Part shown: positions 1 to 11,760 of the stretch, one piece after another
Numbering within the stretch: the stretch's first letter is position 1
Layout of the letters: each line of letters starts with the position of its first letter
Origin: Chamaelirium japonicum
Lineage: Eukaryota > Streptophyta > Magnoliopsida > Liliales > Melanthiaceae
Assembly (NCBI GenBank): GCA_947650365.1
Contig: CANTAL010000101.1
Coordinates: 186,001 to 250,000, forward strand
Reading direction: 5' to 3'
Length of the DNA stretch: 64,000 nucleotides
Notes under the pieces: generated by a model
Told to the model about the DNA's origin: nothing
What the model saw: only the letters and a program-made list of their open reading frames with translations
Database searches by the model: none
Position numbers and translations under genes: made by a program

Positions 1-1720
1 GAATTAGATTGGATACATTTGTGCGAATGAATTAGAATGGATCGTATGAATGAATTAGGATGGATCATATGAATGAATTAGAATGGATCGTACGAATGAA
101 TTAGAATGGATCGTGCGAATGAATTAGAATGGATCGTACGAATGAATTAGAATGGATCGTGTCAAAGAATTAGAATGGATCGTACGAATGAATTAGATTG
201 GATCGTGCGAATGAATTAGAATGGATCGTATGAATGAATTAGAATAGATTTTGTGAATGAATTAGAACTGATCGTACGAATGAATTAGAATGGATCATAC
301 AAATGAATTAGAATGGATACATTTGTGCGAATGAATTAGAATGGATCGTACGAATGAATCAGAATGGATCGTATGAATGAATTAGAATGGATACATTCGT
401 GCGAATGAATTAGAATGGATCGTGCGAATCCATTAGACTGGATCGTGCGAATGAATAAAAATGGATCATACAAATGAATTAGAATGGATCGTACGAATTA
501 ATTAGAATGGATACATTCGTGCGAATGAATTAGAATGGATTGTATGAATGAATTAGAATTGATCGTACGAATGAATTAGAATGGTTCATACGAATTAATT
601 AGAATGGATCATACGAATGAATTAGAATGGATCGTACGAATGAATTAGAATGGATCGTACGAATGAACTAGAATGGATCGTACGAATGAAATAGAATAGA
701 TTGTACGAATGAATTAGAATGGATTCGTACGAATGAATTAGAATGGATCCTATGAATGAATTAGAATGGATCGTGCGAATAAATTAGAATGGATCGTATG
801 AATGAATTAGAATGGATCGTGCTAATGAATTAGAATTGATCGAACGAATGAATTAGCATGGATTGTACGAATGAATTAGAATGGATCGGACGAATGAATT
901 AGAATGGATCGTACGAATGAGTATGAATGGATCGTACGAATGAAATAGAATAGATCGTACGAATGAATTAGAATGGATCGTACGAAGGAATTAGAATGGA
1001 TCGTACAAATGAATTAGAATGGATATATTAATGCAAATGAATTAGAATGGATCGTATGAATGTATTAGAATGGATCGTATGAGTGAATTAGAATGGATCG
1101 TACGAATGAATTAGAATGGATCGTATGAATGAATTAGAATGGATACATTCGTGTGAATGAATTAGAATGGATCGTATGAATGAATTAGAATAGATTTTGT
1201 GAATGAATTAGAACTGATCGTACGAATGAATTAGAATAAATACATTCGTGCGAATGAATTAGAATGGATTGTATGAATGAATTAGAATGGATCCTATGAA
1301 TGAATTAGAATGGATCGTACGAATGAATTAGAATGGATACATTCGTGCGAATGAATTAGAATTGATCATACTAATGAATTAGAATGGATCGTGCGAATGA
1401 ATTAGAATGGATCGTACGAATGAATTAGAATGGATACATTCGTGCGAATGAATTAGAATAGATATATTCGTGCGAAAGAATTAGAATAGATCGTATGAAT
1501 GAATTAGAATGGATCCTATGAATGAATTAGAATAGATCGTGCGAAGGAATTAGAATGGATCGTACGAATGAATTAGAATGGATCGTGCTATTGAATTAGA
1601 ATTGATCGAACGAATGAATTAGCATGGATCGTGCTAATGAATTATAATGGAACGTACGAATGAATTAGAATGGATCGTGTGAAAGAATTAGAATGGATTG
1701 TATGAATGAATTAGAATGAA
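1..1720 (+). repeat. Forward satellite block, lead copy of the large duplication
   Basis: Forward units mixing 23-bp and 28-bp forms. Landmarks are a GATTGG unit at the left edge, TTTTGTGAATG near 245, GAATCCATTAGACTGG near 426, and GTGCTATTG near 1585. The same landmarks recur from about 6146, 25357 and 29334. The block ends at AATTCGTACGATCC, where the strand flips. Confidence 0.95.
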
Positions 1721-2148
1721 TTCGTACGATCCATTCGAATTCATTCGCACGATCCATTCTAATTCATTCATACGATCCATTCTAATTCATTCATACAATC
1801 CATTCTAATTCTTTCACACGATCCATTCTAATTCATTCGTAGGATCCCTTCTAATTCATTCGTACAATCTATTCTATTTCATTCGTACGATCCATTCTTA
1901 CTCATTCGTATGATCCATTCTAATTCATTCGGACGAATGTATCCATTCTAATTTATTCGTACGATCCATTCTAATTCATTCGTACGATACATTCTAATTC
2001 ATTCGTACGATCCATTCTTACTCATTCGTATGATCCATTCTAATTTATTCGTACGATCCAGTCTAATTCATTCGTACGATCCATTCTAATTCATTCGCAC
2101 AATCTATTCTAATTCATTCGTACGATCCATTCTAATTCATTCGTACGA
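1721..2148 (-). repeat. Reverse satellite block
   Basis: Units read TAATTCATTC on the + strand. The block starts with a mirror of the preceding cassette (CATACAATCC, then CTTTCACACG) and ends at the centre of a perfect palindrome. Its copies are 3963-4390 and 27151-27578. Confidence 0.94.
1787..1915 (-). repeat. Five-unit variant cassette, reverse copy
   Basis: In + strand order the marker variants are CATACAATCC, CTTTCACACG, GTAGGATCC, GTACAATCTATTCTATTTC and TTCTTACTC. This is the exact reverse order and complement of the forward cassette seen at 7501-7620. Further reverse copies lie near 4029, 27217, 37625, 40805, 43891 and 46631. Confidence 0.88.
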
Positions 2149-2178
2149 TCGTACGAATGAATTAGAATGGATCGTACG
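2119..2178. repeat. 60-bp perfect palindrome at a strand switch
   Basis: The centre lies between 2148 and 2149 in CGTACGATCGTACG. Both 30-base arms match base for base. Symmetry is broken on the right by one extra G (ACGGAATG). It joins reverse block 1721-2148 to forward block 2149-2882 without loss of unit phase. Confidence 0.95.
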
Positions 2179-2882
2179 GAATGAATTAGAATGGATTGTA
2201 TGAATGACTTAGAATGGATACATTCGTGTGAATGAATTAGAATTGATCATACGAATGAGTAAGAATGGATCGTACAAATGAAATAGAATGGATTGTACGA
2301 ATGAATTAGAATGGATCGTACAAATGAATTAGAATGGATCGTACGAATGAATTAGAATGTATCATACGAATGAGTAAGAATGGATCGTACAAATGAAATA
2401 GAATTGATTGTACGAATGAATTAGAATGGATAGTACGAATGAATTAGAATGGATCGTGTGAAAGAATTAGAATGCATTGTATGAATGAATTAGAATGGAT
2501 CGTATGAATGAATTAGAATGGATCGTGCGAATGAATTCGAATGGATCGCATGATCCATTCGAATAGAATGGATCGTATGAATGAATTAGAATGGATCGGG
2601 CGAATGAATTAGAATGGATTGTAGGAATGAATTAGAATGGATCGTATGAATGAATTAGAATGGATCGTATGAATGAATTAGAATGGATCGTGCGAATGAA
2701 TTAGAATGGATCGTACGAATGAATTAGAATGGATCCTATGAATGAATTAGAATGGATCATACGAATGAGTAAGAATGGATCGTACGAATGAAATAGAATG
2801 GATTGTACGAATGAATTAGAATGGATACATTCATGCGAATGAATTAGAATGGATCAGATGATTGAATTAGAATGGATCGTAC
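2149..2882 (+). repeat. Forward satellite block
   Basis: Forward units with two GAGTAAG/GAAATAG pairs, a GTGTGAAAG unit and a cruciform motif at 2535-2564. It ends at GGATCGTACGATTC, a palindromic switch. Copies are 4391-5124 and 27579-28312. Confidence 0.94.
2535..2564. repeat. 30-bp cruciform motif, GCAT spacer
   Basis: ATTCGAATGGATC and its exact complement GATCCATTCGAAT are separated by GCAT, giving 13-bp arms. It is a half-unit inverted within a forward run. The same motif is at 4777, 18477, 27965 and 51073, and its reverse complement (ATGC spacer) at 18565, 49444, 53412, 57335 and 58116. Confidence 0.93.
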
Positions 2883-3582
2883 GATTCATTCTAATTCATT
2901 CGTACGATCCATTCTAATACATTCGTACGATTCATGCTAATTCATTCGCACGATCCATTCAAATTCATTCGTACGATCCATTCTTATTCATTCATACGAT
3001 CCATTCTAATTCATTCGCACAATCCATTCTAATTCATTCGTACAATCTATTCTAATTCATTCGTATGATCCATTCTAACTCATTCGGTGGATCCATTCTA
3101 ATTCATTCGTACGATCCATTCTAATTCATTCCCACGATCCATTCTAATTTATTCGTACGATCCATTCTAATTCATTCGTACGATCTATTCTAATTCATTC
3201 GCACGAATGTAACCATTCTAATTCATTCATACGATTCATTCTAATTCATTCGTATGAGCTATTCTAATTCATTCGTACGATCCATTCTAATTCATTCGTA
3301 CGATCCATTGTAATTCATTCATACAATCCATTTAGATTCATTCGCACAAATGTATCCATTCTAATTTATTCATACGATCCATTCTAATTAATTCGTACGA
3401 TCCATTCTAATTCCTTCGTACGATCCATTCTAATTCATTCGTACGATCTATTCTAATTCATTCGTACGATCCATTCTAATTCATTCGTACGATCCATTCT
3501 AATTCCTTCGTATGATCCATTCTAATTCATTCGTACGATCCATTCTAATTCATTCGTACAATCTATTCTAATTCATTCGTAG
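2883..3582 (-). repeat. Reverse satellite block
   Basis: Reverse units with the unusual CATTCGGTGG, CATTCCCACG, GTATGAGCTATTC and CATTTAGATTC variants in fixed order. The same series is at 5125-5824, 24334-25034 and 28313-29012. It ends at TCGTAGGAATGG. Confidence 0.94.
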
Positions 3583-3962
3583 GAATGGATACATTCGTGT
3601 GAATGAATTAGAATGGATCGTACGAATGAGTAAGAATGGATCGTATGAATGAAATAGAATGGATTGCACGAATAAATTAGAATGGATCGTACGAATGAAT
3701 TAGAATGGATCGTGTGAAAGAATTAGAATGGATTGTATGAATGAATTAGAATGGATCGTACGAATGAATTAGAATGAATCGTACGAAGGAATTAGAATGG
3801 ATCGTACGAATGAATTAGAATGGATCGTGCTATTGAATTAGAATTGATCGAACGAATGAATTAGCATGGATCGTGCTAATGAATTATAATGGAACGTACG
3901 AATGAATTAGAATGGATCGTGTGAAAGAATTAGAATGGATTGTATGAATGAATTAGAATGAA
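3583..3962 (+). repeat. Forward satellite block spanning the module junction
   Basis: Starts with a 28-bp unit (GGATACATTCGTGTG), then GAGTAAG, GAAATAG and GTGTGAAAG variants. It includes the 2,242-bp tandem junction near 3786 and GTGCTATTG at 3827. Confidence 0.93.
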
Positions 3963-4390
3963 TTCGTACGATCCATTCGAATTCATTCGCACGATCCATT
4001 CTAATTCATTCGTACGATCCATTCTAATTCATTCATACAATCCATTCTAATTCTTTCACACGATCCATTCTAATTCATTCGTAGGATCCCTTCTAATTCA
4101 TTCGTACAATCTATTCTATTTCATTCGTACGATCCATTCTTACTCATTCGTATGATCCATTCTAATTCATTCGGACGAATGTATCCATTCTAATTTATTC
4201 GTACGATTCATTCTAATTCATTCGTACGATACATTCTAATTCATTCGTACGATCCATTCTTACTCATTCGTATGATCCATTCTAATTTATTCGTACGATC
4301 CAGTCTAATTCATTCGTACGATCCATTCTAATTCATTCGCACAATCTATTCTAATTCATTCGTACGATCCATTCTAATTCATTCGTACGA
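3963..4390 (-). repeat. Reverse satellite block
   Basis: Second-copy counterpart of 1721-2148 at +2,242, with the reverse five-unit cassette near 4029-4157. Confidence 0.94.
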
Positions 4391-4420
4391 TCGTACGAAT
4401 GAATTAGAATGGATCGTACG
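4361..4420. repeat. 60-bp perfect palindrome, second copy
   Basis: Copy of 2119-2178 at +2,242, centre between 4390 and 4391. The extra G that ends the symmetry on the right is conserved. Confidence 0.95.
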
Positions 4421-5124
4421 GAATGAATTAGAATGGATTGTATGAATGAATTAGAATGGATACATTCGTGTGAATGAATTAGAATTGATCATACGAATGA
4501 GTAAGAATGGATCGTACAAATGAAATAGAATGGATTGTACGAATGAATTAGAATGGATCGTACAAATGAATTAGAATGGATCGTACGAATGAATTAGAAT
4601 GTATCATACGAATGAGTAAGAATGGATCGTACAAATGAAATAGAATTGATTGTACGAATGAATTAGAATGGATAGTACGAATGAATTAGAATGGATCGTG
4701 TGAAAGAATTAGAATGCATTGTATGAATGAATTAGAATGGATCGTATGAATGAATTAGAATGGATCGTGCGAATGAATTCGAATGGATCGCATGATCCAT
4801 TCGAATAGAATGGATCGTATGAATGAATTAGAATGGATCGGGCGAATGAATTAGAATGGATTGTAGGAATGAATTAGAATGGATCGTATGAATGAATTAG
4901 AATGGATCGTATGAATGAATTAGAATGGATCGTGCGAATGAATTAGAATCGATCGTACGAATGAATTAGAATGGATCCTATGAATGAATTAGAATGGATC
5001 ATACGAATGAGTAAGAATGGATCGTACGAATGAAATAGAATGGATTGTACGAATGAATTAGAATGGATACATTCATGCGAATGAATTAGAATGGATCAGA
5101 TGATTGAATTAGAATGGATCGTAC
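4391..5124 (+). repeat. Forward satellite block
   Basis: Counterpart of 2149-2882. Carries an AATCGATCG unit near 4950 that is AATGGATCG in the first copy. Confidence 0.94.
4777..4806. repeat. 30-bp cruciform motif, GCAT spacer
   Basis: Same 13-bp arms and GCAT spacer as 2535-2564, at +2,242. Confidence 0.93.
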
Positions 5125-5824
5125 GATTCATTCTAATTCATTCGTACGATCCATTCTAATACATTCGTACGATTCATGCTAATTCATTCGCACGATCCAT
5201 TCAAATTCATTCGTACGATCCATTCTTATTCATTCATACGATCCATTCTAATTCATTCGCACAATCCATTCTAATTCATTCGTACAATCTATTCTAATTC
5301 ATTCGTATGATCCATTCTAACTCATTCGGTGGATCCATTCTAATTCATTCGTACGATCCATTCTAATTCATTCCCACGATCCATTCTAATTTATTCGTAC
5401 GATCCATTCTAATTCATTCGTACGATCTATTCTAATTCATTCGCACGAATGTAACCATTCTAATTCATTCATACGATTCATTCTAATTCATTCGTATGAG
5501 CTATTCTAATTCATTCGTACGATCCATTCTAATTCATTCGTACGATCCATTGTAATTCATTCATACAATCCATTTAGATTCATTCGCACAAATGTATCCA
5601 TTCTAATTTATTCGTACGATCCATTCTAATTAATTCGTACGATCCATTCTAATTCCTTCGTACGATCCATTCTAATTCATTCGTACGATCTATTCTAATT
5701 CATTCGTACGATCCATTCTAATTCATTCGTACGATCCATTCTAATTCCTTCGTATGATCCATTCTAATTCATTCGTACGATCCATTCTAATTCATTCGTA
5801 CAATCTATTCTAATTCATTCGTAG
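5125..5824 (-). repeat. Reverse satellite block
   Basis: Counterpart of 2883-3582 with the same CATTCGGTGG and GTATGAGCTATTC markers. Confidence 0.94.
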
Positions 5825-8630
5825 GAATGGATACATTCGTGTGAATGAATTAGAATGGATCGTACGAATGAGTAAGAATGGATCGTATGAATGAAATAGA
5901 ATGGATTGCACGAATGAATTAGAATGGATCGTACGAATGAATTAGAATGGATCGTGTGAAAGAATTAGAATGGATTGTATGAATGAATTAGAATGGATCG
6001 TACGAATGAATTAGAATGAATCGTACGAAGGAATTAGAATGGATCGTACGAATGAATTAGAATGGATCGTACGAATGAATTAGAATAGATCGTACGAATG
6101 AAATAGAATGGATCATACGAATGAGTAAGAATGGATCGTATGAATGAATTAGATTGGATACATTTGTGCGAATGAATTAGAATGGATCGTACGAATGAAT
6201 TAGGATGGATCGTATGAATGAATTAGAATGGATCGTACGAATGAATTAGAATGGATCGTTCGAATGAATTAGAATGGATCGTACGAATGAATTAGAATGG
6301 ATCGTGTGAAAGAATTAGAATAGATCGTATGAATGAATTAGAATGGATCGTGCGAATGAATTAGAATGGATCGTATAAATGAATTAGAATAGATTTTGTG
6401 AATGAATTAGAACTAATCGTACGAATGAATTAGAATGGATCATACGAATGAATTAGAATGGATACATTTGTGCGAATGAACTAGAATGGATCGTACGAAT
6501 GAATTAGAATGGATCGTATGAATGAATTAGAATGGATACATTCGTGCGAATGAATTAGAATGGATCGTGCGAATCCATTAGACTGGATCGTGCGAATGAA
6601 TAAGAATGGATCATACGAATGAATTAGAATGGATCGTACGAATTAATTAGAATGGATACATTCGTGCGAATGAAGTAGAATGGATTGTATGAATGAATTA
6701 GAATGGATCGTACGAATGAATTAGAATGGATCATACGAATTAATTAGAATGGATCATACGAATGAATTAGAATGGATCGTACGAATGAATTAGAATGGAT
6801 CGTACGAATGAACTAGAATGGATCGTACGAATGAAATATAATAGATTGTACGGATGAATTAGAATGGATTCGTACGAATGAATTAGAATGGATACATTCG
6901 TGCGAATGAATTAGAATGGATATATTCGTGCGAAAGAATTAGAATAGATCGTATGAATGAATTAGAATGGATCATATGAATGAATTAGAATGGATCGTGT
7001 GAATGAATTAGAATGGATCGTATGAATGAATTAGAATGGATCGTGCTAATAAATTAGAATTGATCGAACGAATGAATTAGCATGGATCGTGCTAATGAAT
7101 TAGAATGGATCGTACGAATGAATTAGAATGGATCAAATGAATGAATTAGAATGGTTACATTCATGCGAATGAATTAGAATGGATCGTACGAATGGATTAG
7201 AATGGATCGTACGAATGGATTAGAATGGATACATTCGAGCGAATGAATTAGAATGGATCGTACGGAATGAATTAGAATGGATTGTATGAATGAATTAGAA
7301 TGGATCGTGCGAATGAATTAGAATGGATCGTACGAATGAATTAGAATGGATCTTACGAATGAATTAGAATGGATCGTACGAATGAGTAAGAATAGATCGT
7401 ACGAATGAAATAAAATGGATTGTACGAATGAATTAGAATGGATTCGTACGAATGAATTAGAATGGATACATTCGTGCGAATGAATTAGAATGGATCATAC
7501 GAATGAGTAAGAATGGATCGTACGAATGAAATAGAATAGATTGTACGAATAAATTAGAATGGATCCTACGAATGAATTAGAATGGATCGTGTGAAAGAAT
7601 TAGAATGGATTGTATGAATGAATTAGAATGGATCGTACGAATGAATTAGAATGGATCGTACGAATGAATTAGAATGGATACATTCGTGCGAATGAATTAG
7701 AATTGATCGTACGAATGAATTAGAATGGATCGTGCGAATGAATTAGAATGGATCGTACGAATGAATTAGAATGGATACATTCGTCCGAATGAATTAGAAT
7801 GGATCATACGAATAAGTAAGAATGGATCGTACGAATGAAATAGAATGGATCGTACGAATGAACTAGAATGGATACATTCGTGCAAATGAATTAGAATGGA
7901 TCGGACGAATGAATTAGAATGGATCGTTCGAATGAATTAGAATGGATCGTACGAATGAATTAGAATGGATTGTATGAATGAATTAGAATGGATACATTCG
8001 TGCGAATGAATTAGAATTGATCGTACGAATGAATTAGAATGGATCGTGCGAATGAATTAGAATGGATCGTACGAATGAATTAGAATGGATCGTACGACTG
8101 AACTAGAATGGATACATTCGTACGAATGAATTAGAATGGATCGTACGAATGAATTAGAATGGATCGTACGAATGAATTAGAATGGATCTTACGAATGAAT
8201 TAGAATGGATCGTATGAATGAATTAGAATGGATCGTACGAATGAATTAGAATGGATACATTCGTGCGAATGAATTAGAATGGATCGGACGAATGAATTAG
8301 AATGGATCGTATGAATGAATTAGAATGGATCGAATGAATGAATTAGAATGGTTACATTCATGCGAATGAATTAGAATGGATCGTACGAATGGATTAGAAT
8401 GGATCATACGAATGGCTTAGAATGGATACATTCGAGTGAATGAATTAGAATGGATCGTACGAATGAATTAGAATGGATCATACGAATGGATTAGAATGGA
8501 TCCTACGAATGGATTAGAATGGATACCTTTGTGCATATGAATTAGAATGGATCGTACGAATTAATTAGAATGGATCATATTAATGAATTAGAATGGATCG
8601 TACGAATGAATTAGAATGGATACATTCGTG
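5825..8630 (+). repeat. Long forward satellite block
   Basis: A 2,806-bp forward run. From about 6146 it repeats the lead segment (GATTGG unit, TTTTGTGAATG, GAATCCATTAGACTGG), then adds GGTTACATTCATGC units, a five-unit cassette at 7501-7620 and an ACCTTTGTGCATATG unit near 8525. It has the same length as 29013-31818, of which it is a copy. It ends at the GTG|CAC palindrome centre. Confidence 0.95.
7501..7620 (+). repeat. Five-unit variant cassette, forward copy
   Basis: Ordered variants: GAGTAAG, GAAATAGAATAGATTGTAC, GGATCCTACG, GTGTGAAAG, GGATTGTATG. Five 23-bp units would be 115 bp. The same order is found at 12303, 15854, 50100, 61154, 61977 and 62597. Confidence 0.9.
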
Positions 8631-8747
8631 CACGATCCATTCTAATTTATTCGCACGAATGTATCCATTCTAATTCATTCGTACGATCCATTCTAATTCA
8701 TTAATATGATCCATTCTAATTCATTCGTACGATCCATTCTAATTCAT
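8537..8747. repeat. Fold-back inverted repeat, 94-bp arms, one-unit spacer
   Basis: Left arm 8537-8630 and right arm 8654-8747 are reverse complements with one mismatch that I can see. The spacer 8631-8653 is 23 bases, exactly one unit. The mirrored arms include the rare CATATTAATG / CATTAATATG variant, so the strand switch is a copied mirror image rather than a chance join. Confidence 0.92.
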
Positions 8748-9726
8748 TCGCACAATCCATTCTAATTCATTCGCACAAATTATCCATTCTAATTCATTCG
8801 TACGATCCATTCTAATTCATTCGTACGATCCATTCTAATTCATTCGTATGATCCATTCTAATTAATTCGTATGATCCATTCTAATTCATTCGTACGATCC
8901 ATTCTAATTTATTCATACAATCTATTCTAATTCATTCGTACGATCCATTCTAATTCATTCGTACGCACGAATGTATCCATTCTAATTCATTCGTACGAAT
9001 CCATTCTAATTCATTCGTACGATCCATTCTAATTCATTCGCACGATCCATTCTAATTCATTCGTATGATCCATTCTAATTCATTCGCACGAATGTATCCA
9101 TTCTAAATCATTCGTACGATCCATTCTAATTCATTCGTACGATGCATTCTAATTCATTCGCACGAATGTATCCATTCTAGTTCAATTGTACGATCCATTC
9201 TAATTCATTCGTACGATCCATTCTAATTCATTCGCACGATCCATTCTAATTCATTAGCACGATCCATGCTAATTCATTCGTTCGATCAATTCTAATTCAT
9301 AAGCACGATCCATTCTAATTCATTCGCACGATCCATTCTAATTCATTCATAGGATCCATTCTAATACATTCGTACGATCCATTCTAATTCCTTCGTACGA
9401 TCCATTCTAATTCCATCGTACGATCCATTCTAATTCATTCGTACGATCCATTCTAATTCATTCATACAATCCATTCTAATTCTTTCACACGATCCATTCT
9501 AATTCATTCGTATGATCCATTCTAAATCATTCGTGCAATCCATTCTATTTCATTCGTACGATCAATTCTAATTCATTCATAGGATCCATTCTAATTCATT
9601 CATACGATTTATTCTAATTCTTTCGCACGAATGTATCCATTCTAATTCATTCGTACGATCCATTCTAATTCTTTCACACGATCCATTCTAATTCATTCGT
9701 AGGATCCATTCTAATTCATTCGTACA
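8631..9726 (-). repeat. Reverse satellite block
   Basis: Begins at GTGCAC. Includes CATTAATATG, a TACGCACGAATG double end near 8963, and the reverse cassette TTAGCACG, CCATGC, GTTCGATCAATTC near 9250-9315. Counterpart of 31819-32936. Confidence 0.93.
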
Positions 9727-10292
9727 ATGAATAAGAATGGATCGTACGAATGAAATAGAATGGATTGTACGAATGATTTAGAATGGATACATTCGTGCGA
9801 ATGAATTAGAATGGATTGTGCGAATGAATTAGAATGGATCGTACGAATGAATTAGAATGGATCGTGTGAAAGAATTAGAATGGATTGTCTGAATGAGTTA
9901 GAATAGATTATATGAATGAATTAGAATGGATCGTATGAGTAAATTAGAATGGATACGAAGGAATTAGAATGGATCGTACGAAGGAATTAGAATGGATCAT
10001 ATGAATGAATTAGAATGCATCGTACGAATGAATTAGAATGGATACATTCGTGCGAATGAATTAGAATGGATCGTATGAATGAATTAGAATGGATCGTACG
10101 AATGAATTAGAATGGATCGTGCGAATGAATTAGAATGAATTAGAATGGATCGTACGAAGGAATTAGAATGGATCGTACGAATGAATTAGAATGGATCGTA
10201 CGAATGAATTAGAATGGATCGTACGATTGAATTAGAATGGATCATACGAATGAGTAAGAATGGATCGTATGAATGAATTAGATTGGATCGTA
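9727..10292 (+). repeat. Forward satellite block
   Basis: Starts CAATGAATAAG at the switch. Contains several GAAGGAATTAG units, a truncated GGATACGAAGG unit near 9951 and a partial unit (GAATGAATTAGAATGAATTAG) near 10127. Counterpart of 32937-33526. Confidence 0.92.
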
Positions 10293-10295
10293 TGA

Positions 10296-10342
10296 TCCAT
10301 TCTAATTCATTAGCATGGATCGTGCTAATGAATTAGAATGGA
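10296..10342. repeat. Single-unit inversion with 20-bp arms
   Basis: Arms 10296-10315 and 10323-10342 are exact reverse complements around TGGATCG. One reverse unit (TAATTCATTAGCA) sits inside a forward block. The copy near 33535-33575 has the same layout, with substitutions in its right arm. Confidence 0.9.
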
Positions 10343-10991
10343 ATATACGAATGAATTAGAATGGATCGTAGAATAGATCGTACGAATGAATTAGAATGAA
10401 TTAGAGCAGATCGTACGAATGAATTAGAATAGATCATAGGAATGAATTAGAATGGATCGTGCAAATGAATTAGAATGGATACATTCGTGCGAATAAATTA
10501 GAATGGATTGTATGAATGAATAGAATGGATCGTACGAATGAATTAGAATGGATCGTACGAATGAATTAGAATAGATTGCGCGAATGAATTAGAATGGATC
10601 GTGCGAATGAAATAGAATGGATACAAATGAATTAGAATGGATCATAGAATGGATCGTACGAATGAATTAGAATCGATTATAATGGATCGTACGAATGAAT
10701 TAGAATGGATCGTACGAATGAAATAGAATGGATCGTGTGAAAGAATTAGAATGGATTGTATGAATGAATTAGAATGGATCGTATGAATGGATCGTACGAA
10801 TGGAATGGATACATTCGTGCGAATGAATTAGAATGGATCGTACAAATGAATTAGAATGGATCTGACGAATGAGTAAGAATGGATCGTACGAATGAATTAG
10901 AATGGATCGTACGAATGAATTAGAATGGATCGTACGAATAAATTAGAATGGATACATTCGTCCTAATGAATTAGAATGGATCATACGAATG
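10316..10991 (+). repeat. Forward satellite block with shortened units
   Basis: Holds irregular units: GGATCGTAGAATAG near 10366, GAATGAATAGAATGG with a lost T near 10507, and GGATACAAATG near 10620. It ends in the palindrome GAATGCATTC, centre 10991/10992. Confidence 0.91.
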
Positions 10992-11760
10992 CATTCTAAT
11001 TCCTTCGTACGATCCATTCTATTTCATTCGTATGATCCATTCTAATTCCTTCGTACGATCCATTCTAATTCCTTCGTATCCATTCTAATTCACTCATACG
11101 ATCCATTCTAATCCATTCGTACGATCCATTCTAATTCATTCGCATGAATGTAACCATTCTAATTCATTCATTTGATCTATTCTAATTCATTCGTACGATC
11201 CTTTCTAATTCATTAGTACGATCCATTGTAATACATTCATACAATCCGTTTAGATTCAATCGCACAAATGTATCCATTCAAATTCATTCGTACGATCCAG
11301 TCTAATTCATTCGTACGATCCATTCTAATTCATTCGCACGAATAAATCCATTCTAATTCATTCGTACGATTCATTCTAATTCATTCGTACGATCCATTGT
11401 AATTCATTCGTACGATCCATTCTAATTCATTCGTATGATGAATGTATCCATTCTAATTCATTCGTACAATCCATTCTATTTCATTCGTACGATCCATTCT
11501 TACTCATTCGTATGATCCATTCTAATTCATTCGTACGATCTATTCTAATTCATTCGTACGATCCATTCTATTTCATTCGTACGATCCATTCTAATTCCTT
11601 CGTACGATCCATTCTAATTCATTCGTACGATCCATTCTAATTCATTCATACAATCCATTCTAATTCTTTCACACGATCCATTCTAATTCATTCGTACGAT
11701 CCATTCTAAATCATTCGTGCAATCCATTCTAATTCATTCGTATGATCAATTCTAATTCAT
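10992..11760 (-). repeat. Reverse satellite block
   Basis: Starts in GAATGCATTC, with several CCTTCGTACG units, a CATTTGATC unit near 11170 and ATCATTCGTGCAATCC near 11710. Counterpart of 34226-34991. Confidence 0.92.

Larger units (their letters stand above)
1545..3786. repeat. 2,242-bp higher-order module, first tandem copy
   Basis: Contains five strand-alternating pieces and is followed directly by a second copy at exactly 2,242 bp offset: GTGCTATTG at 1585 and 3827, palindrome at 2119 and 4361, cruciform at 2535 and 4777. The left edge is placed where the sequences stop agreeing, around the GAAGGAATTAG unit. A third single copy lies at about 27.0-29.2 kb. Confidence 0.9.
3787..6028. repeat. 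2,242-bp higher-order module, second tandem copy
   Basis: Nearly identical to 1545-3786. Single-base differences I can see include 2708 G versus 4950 C, GAATGACTTAG near 2206 versus GAATGAATTAG near 4448, and ATAAATTAG near 3671 versus ATGAATTAG near 5913. The low divergence implies a recent duplication. Confidence 0.9.

Noticed and set aside
2119..2178. Terminal inverted repeat of a DNA transposon
   Set aside because: The palindrome arms are plain satellite units with nothing enclosed and no target-site duplication. It is a strand-switch joint.
1545..6028. Assembly duplication artefact as the full explanation of the tandem 2,242-bp copies
   Set aside because: The copies carry scattered distinguishing substitutions (for example 2708 versus 4950), which a simple duplicated contig would not show. 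Read support would still be needed to be certain.
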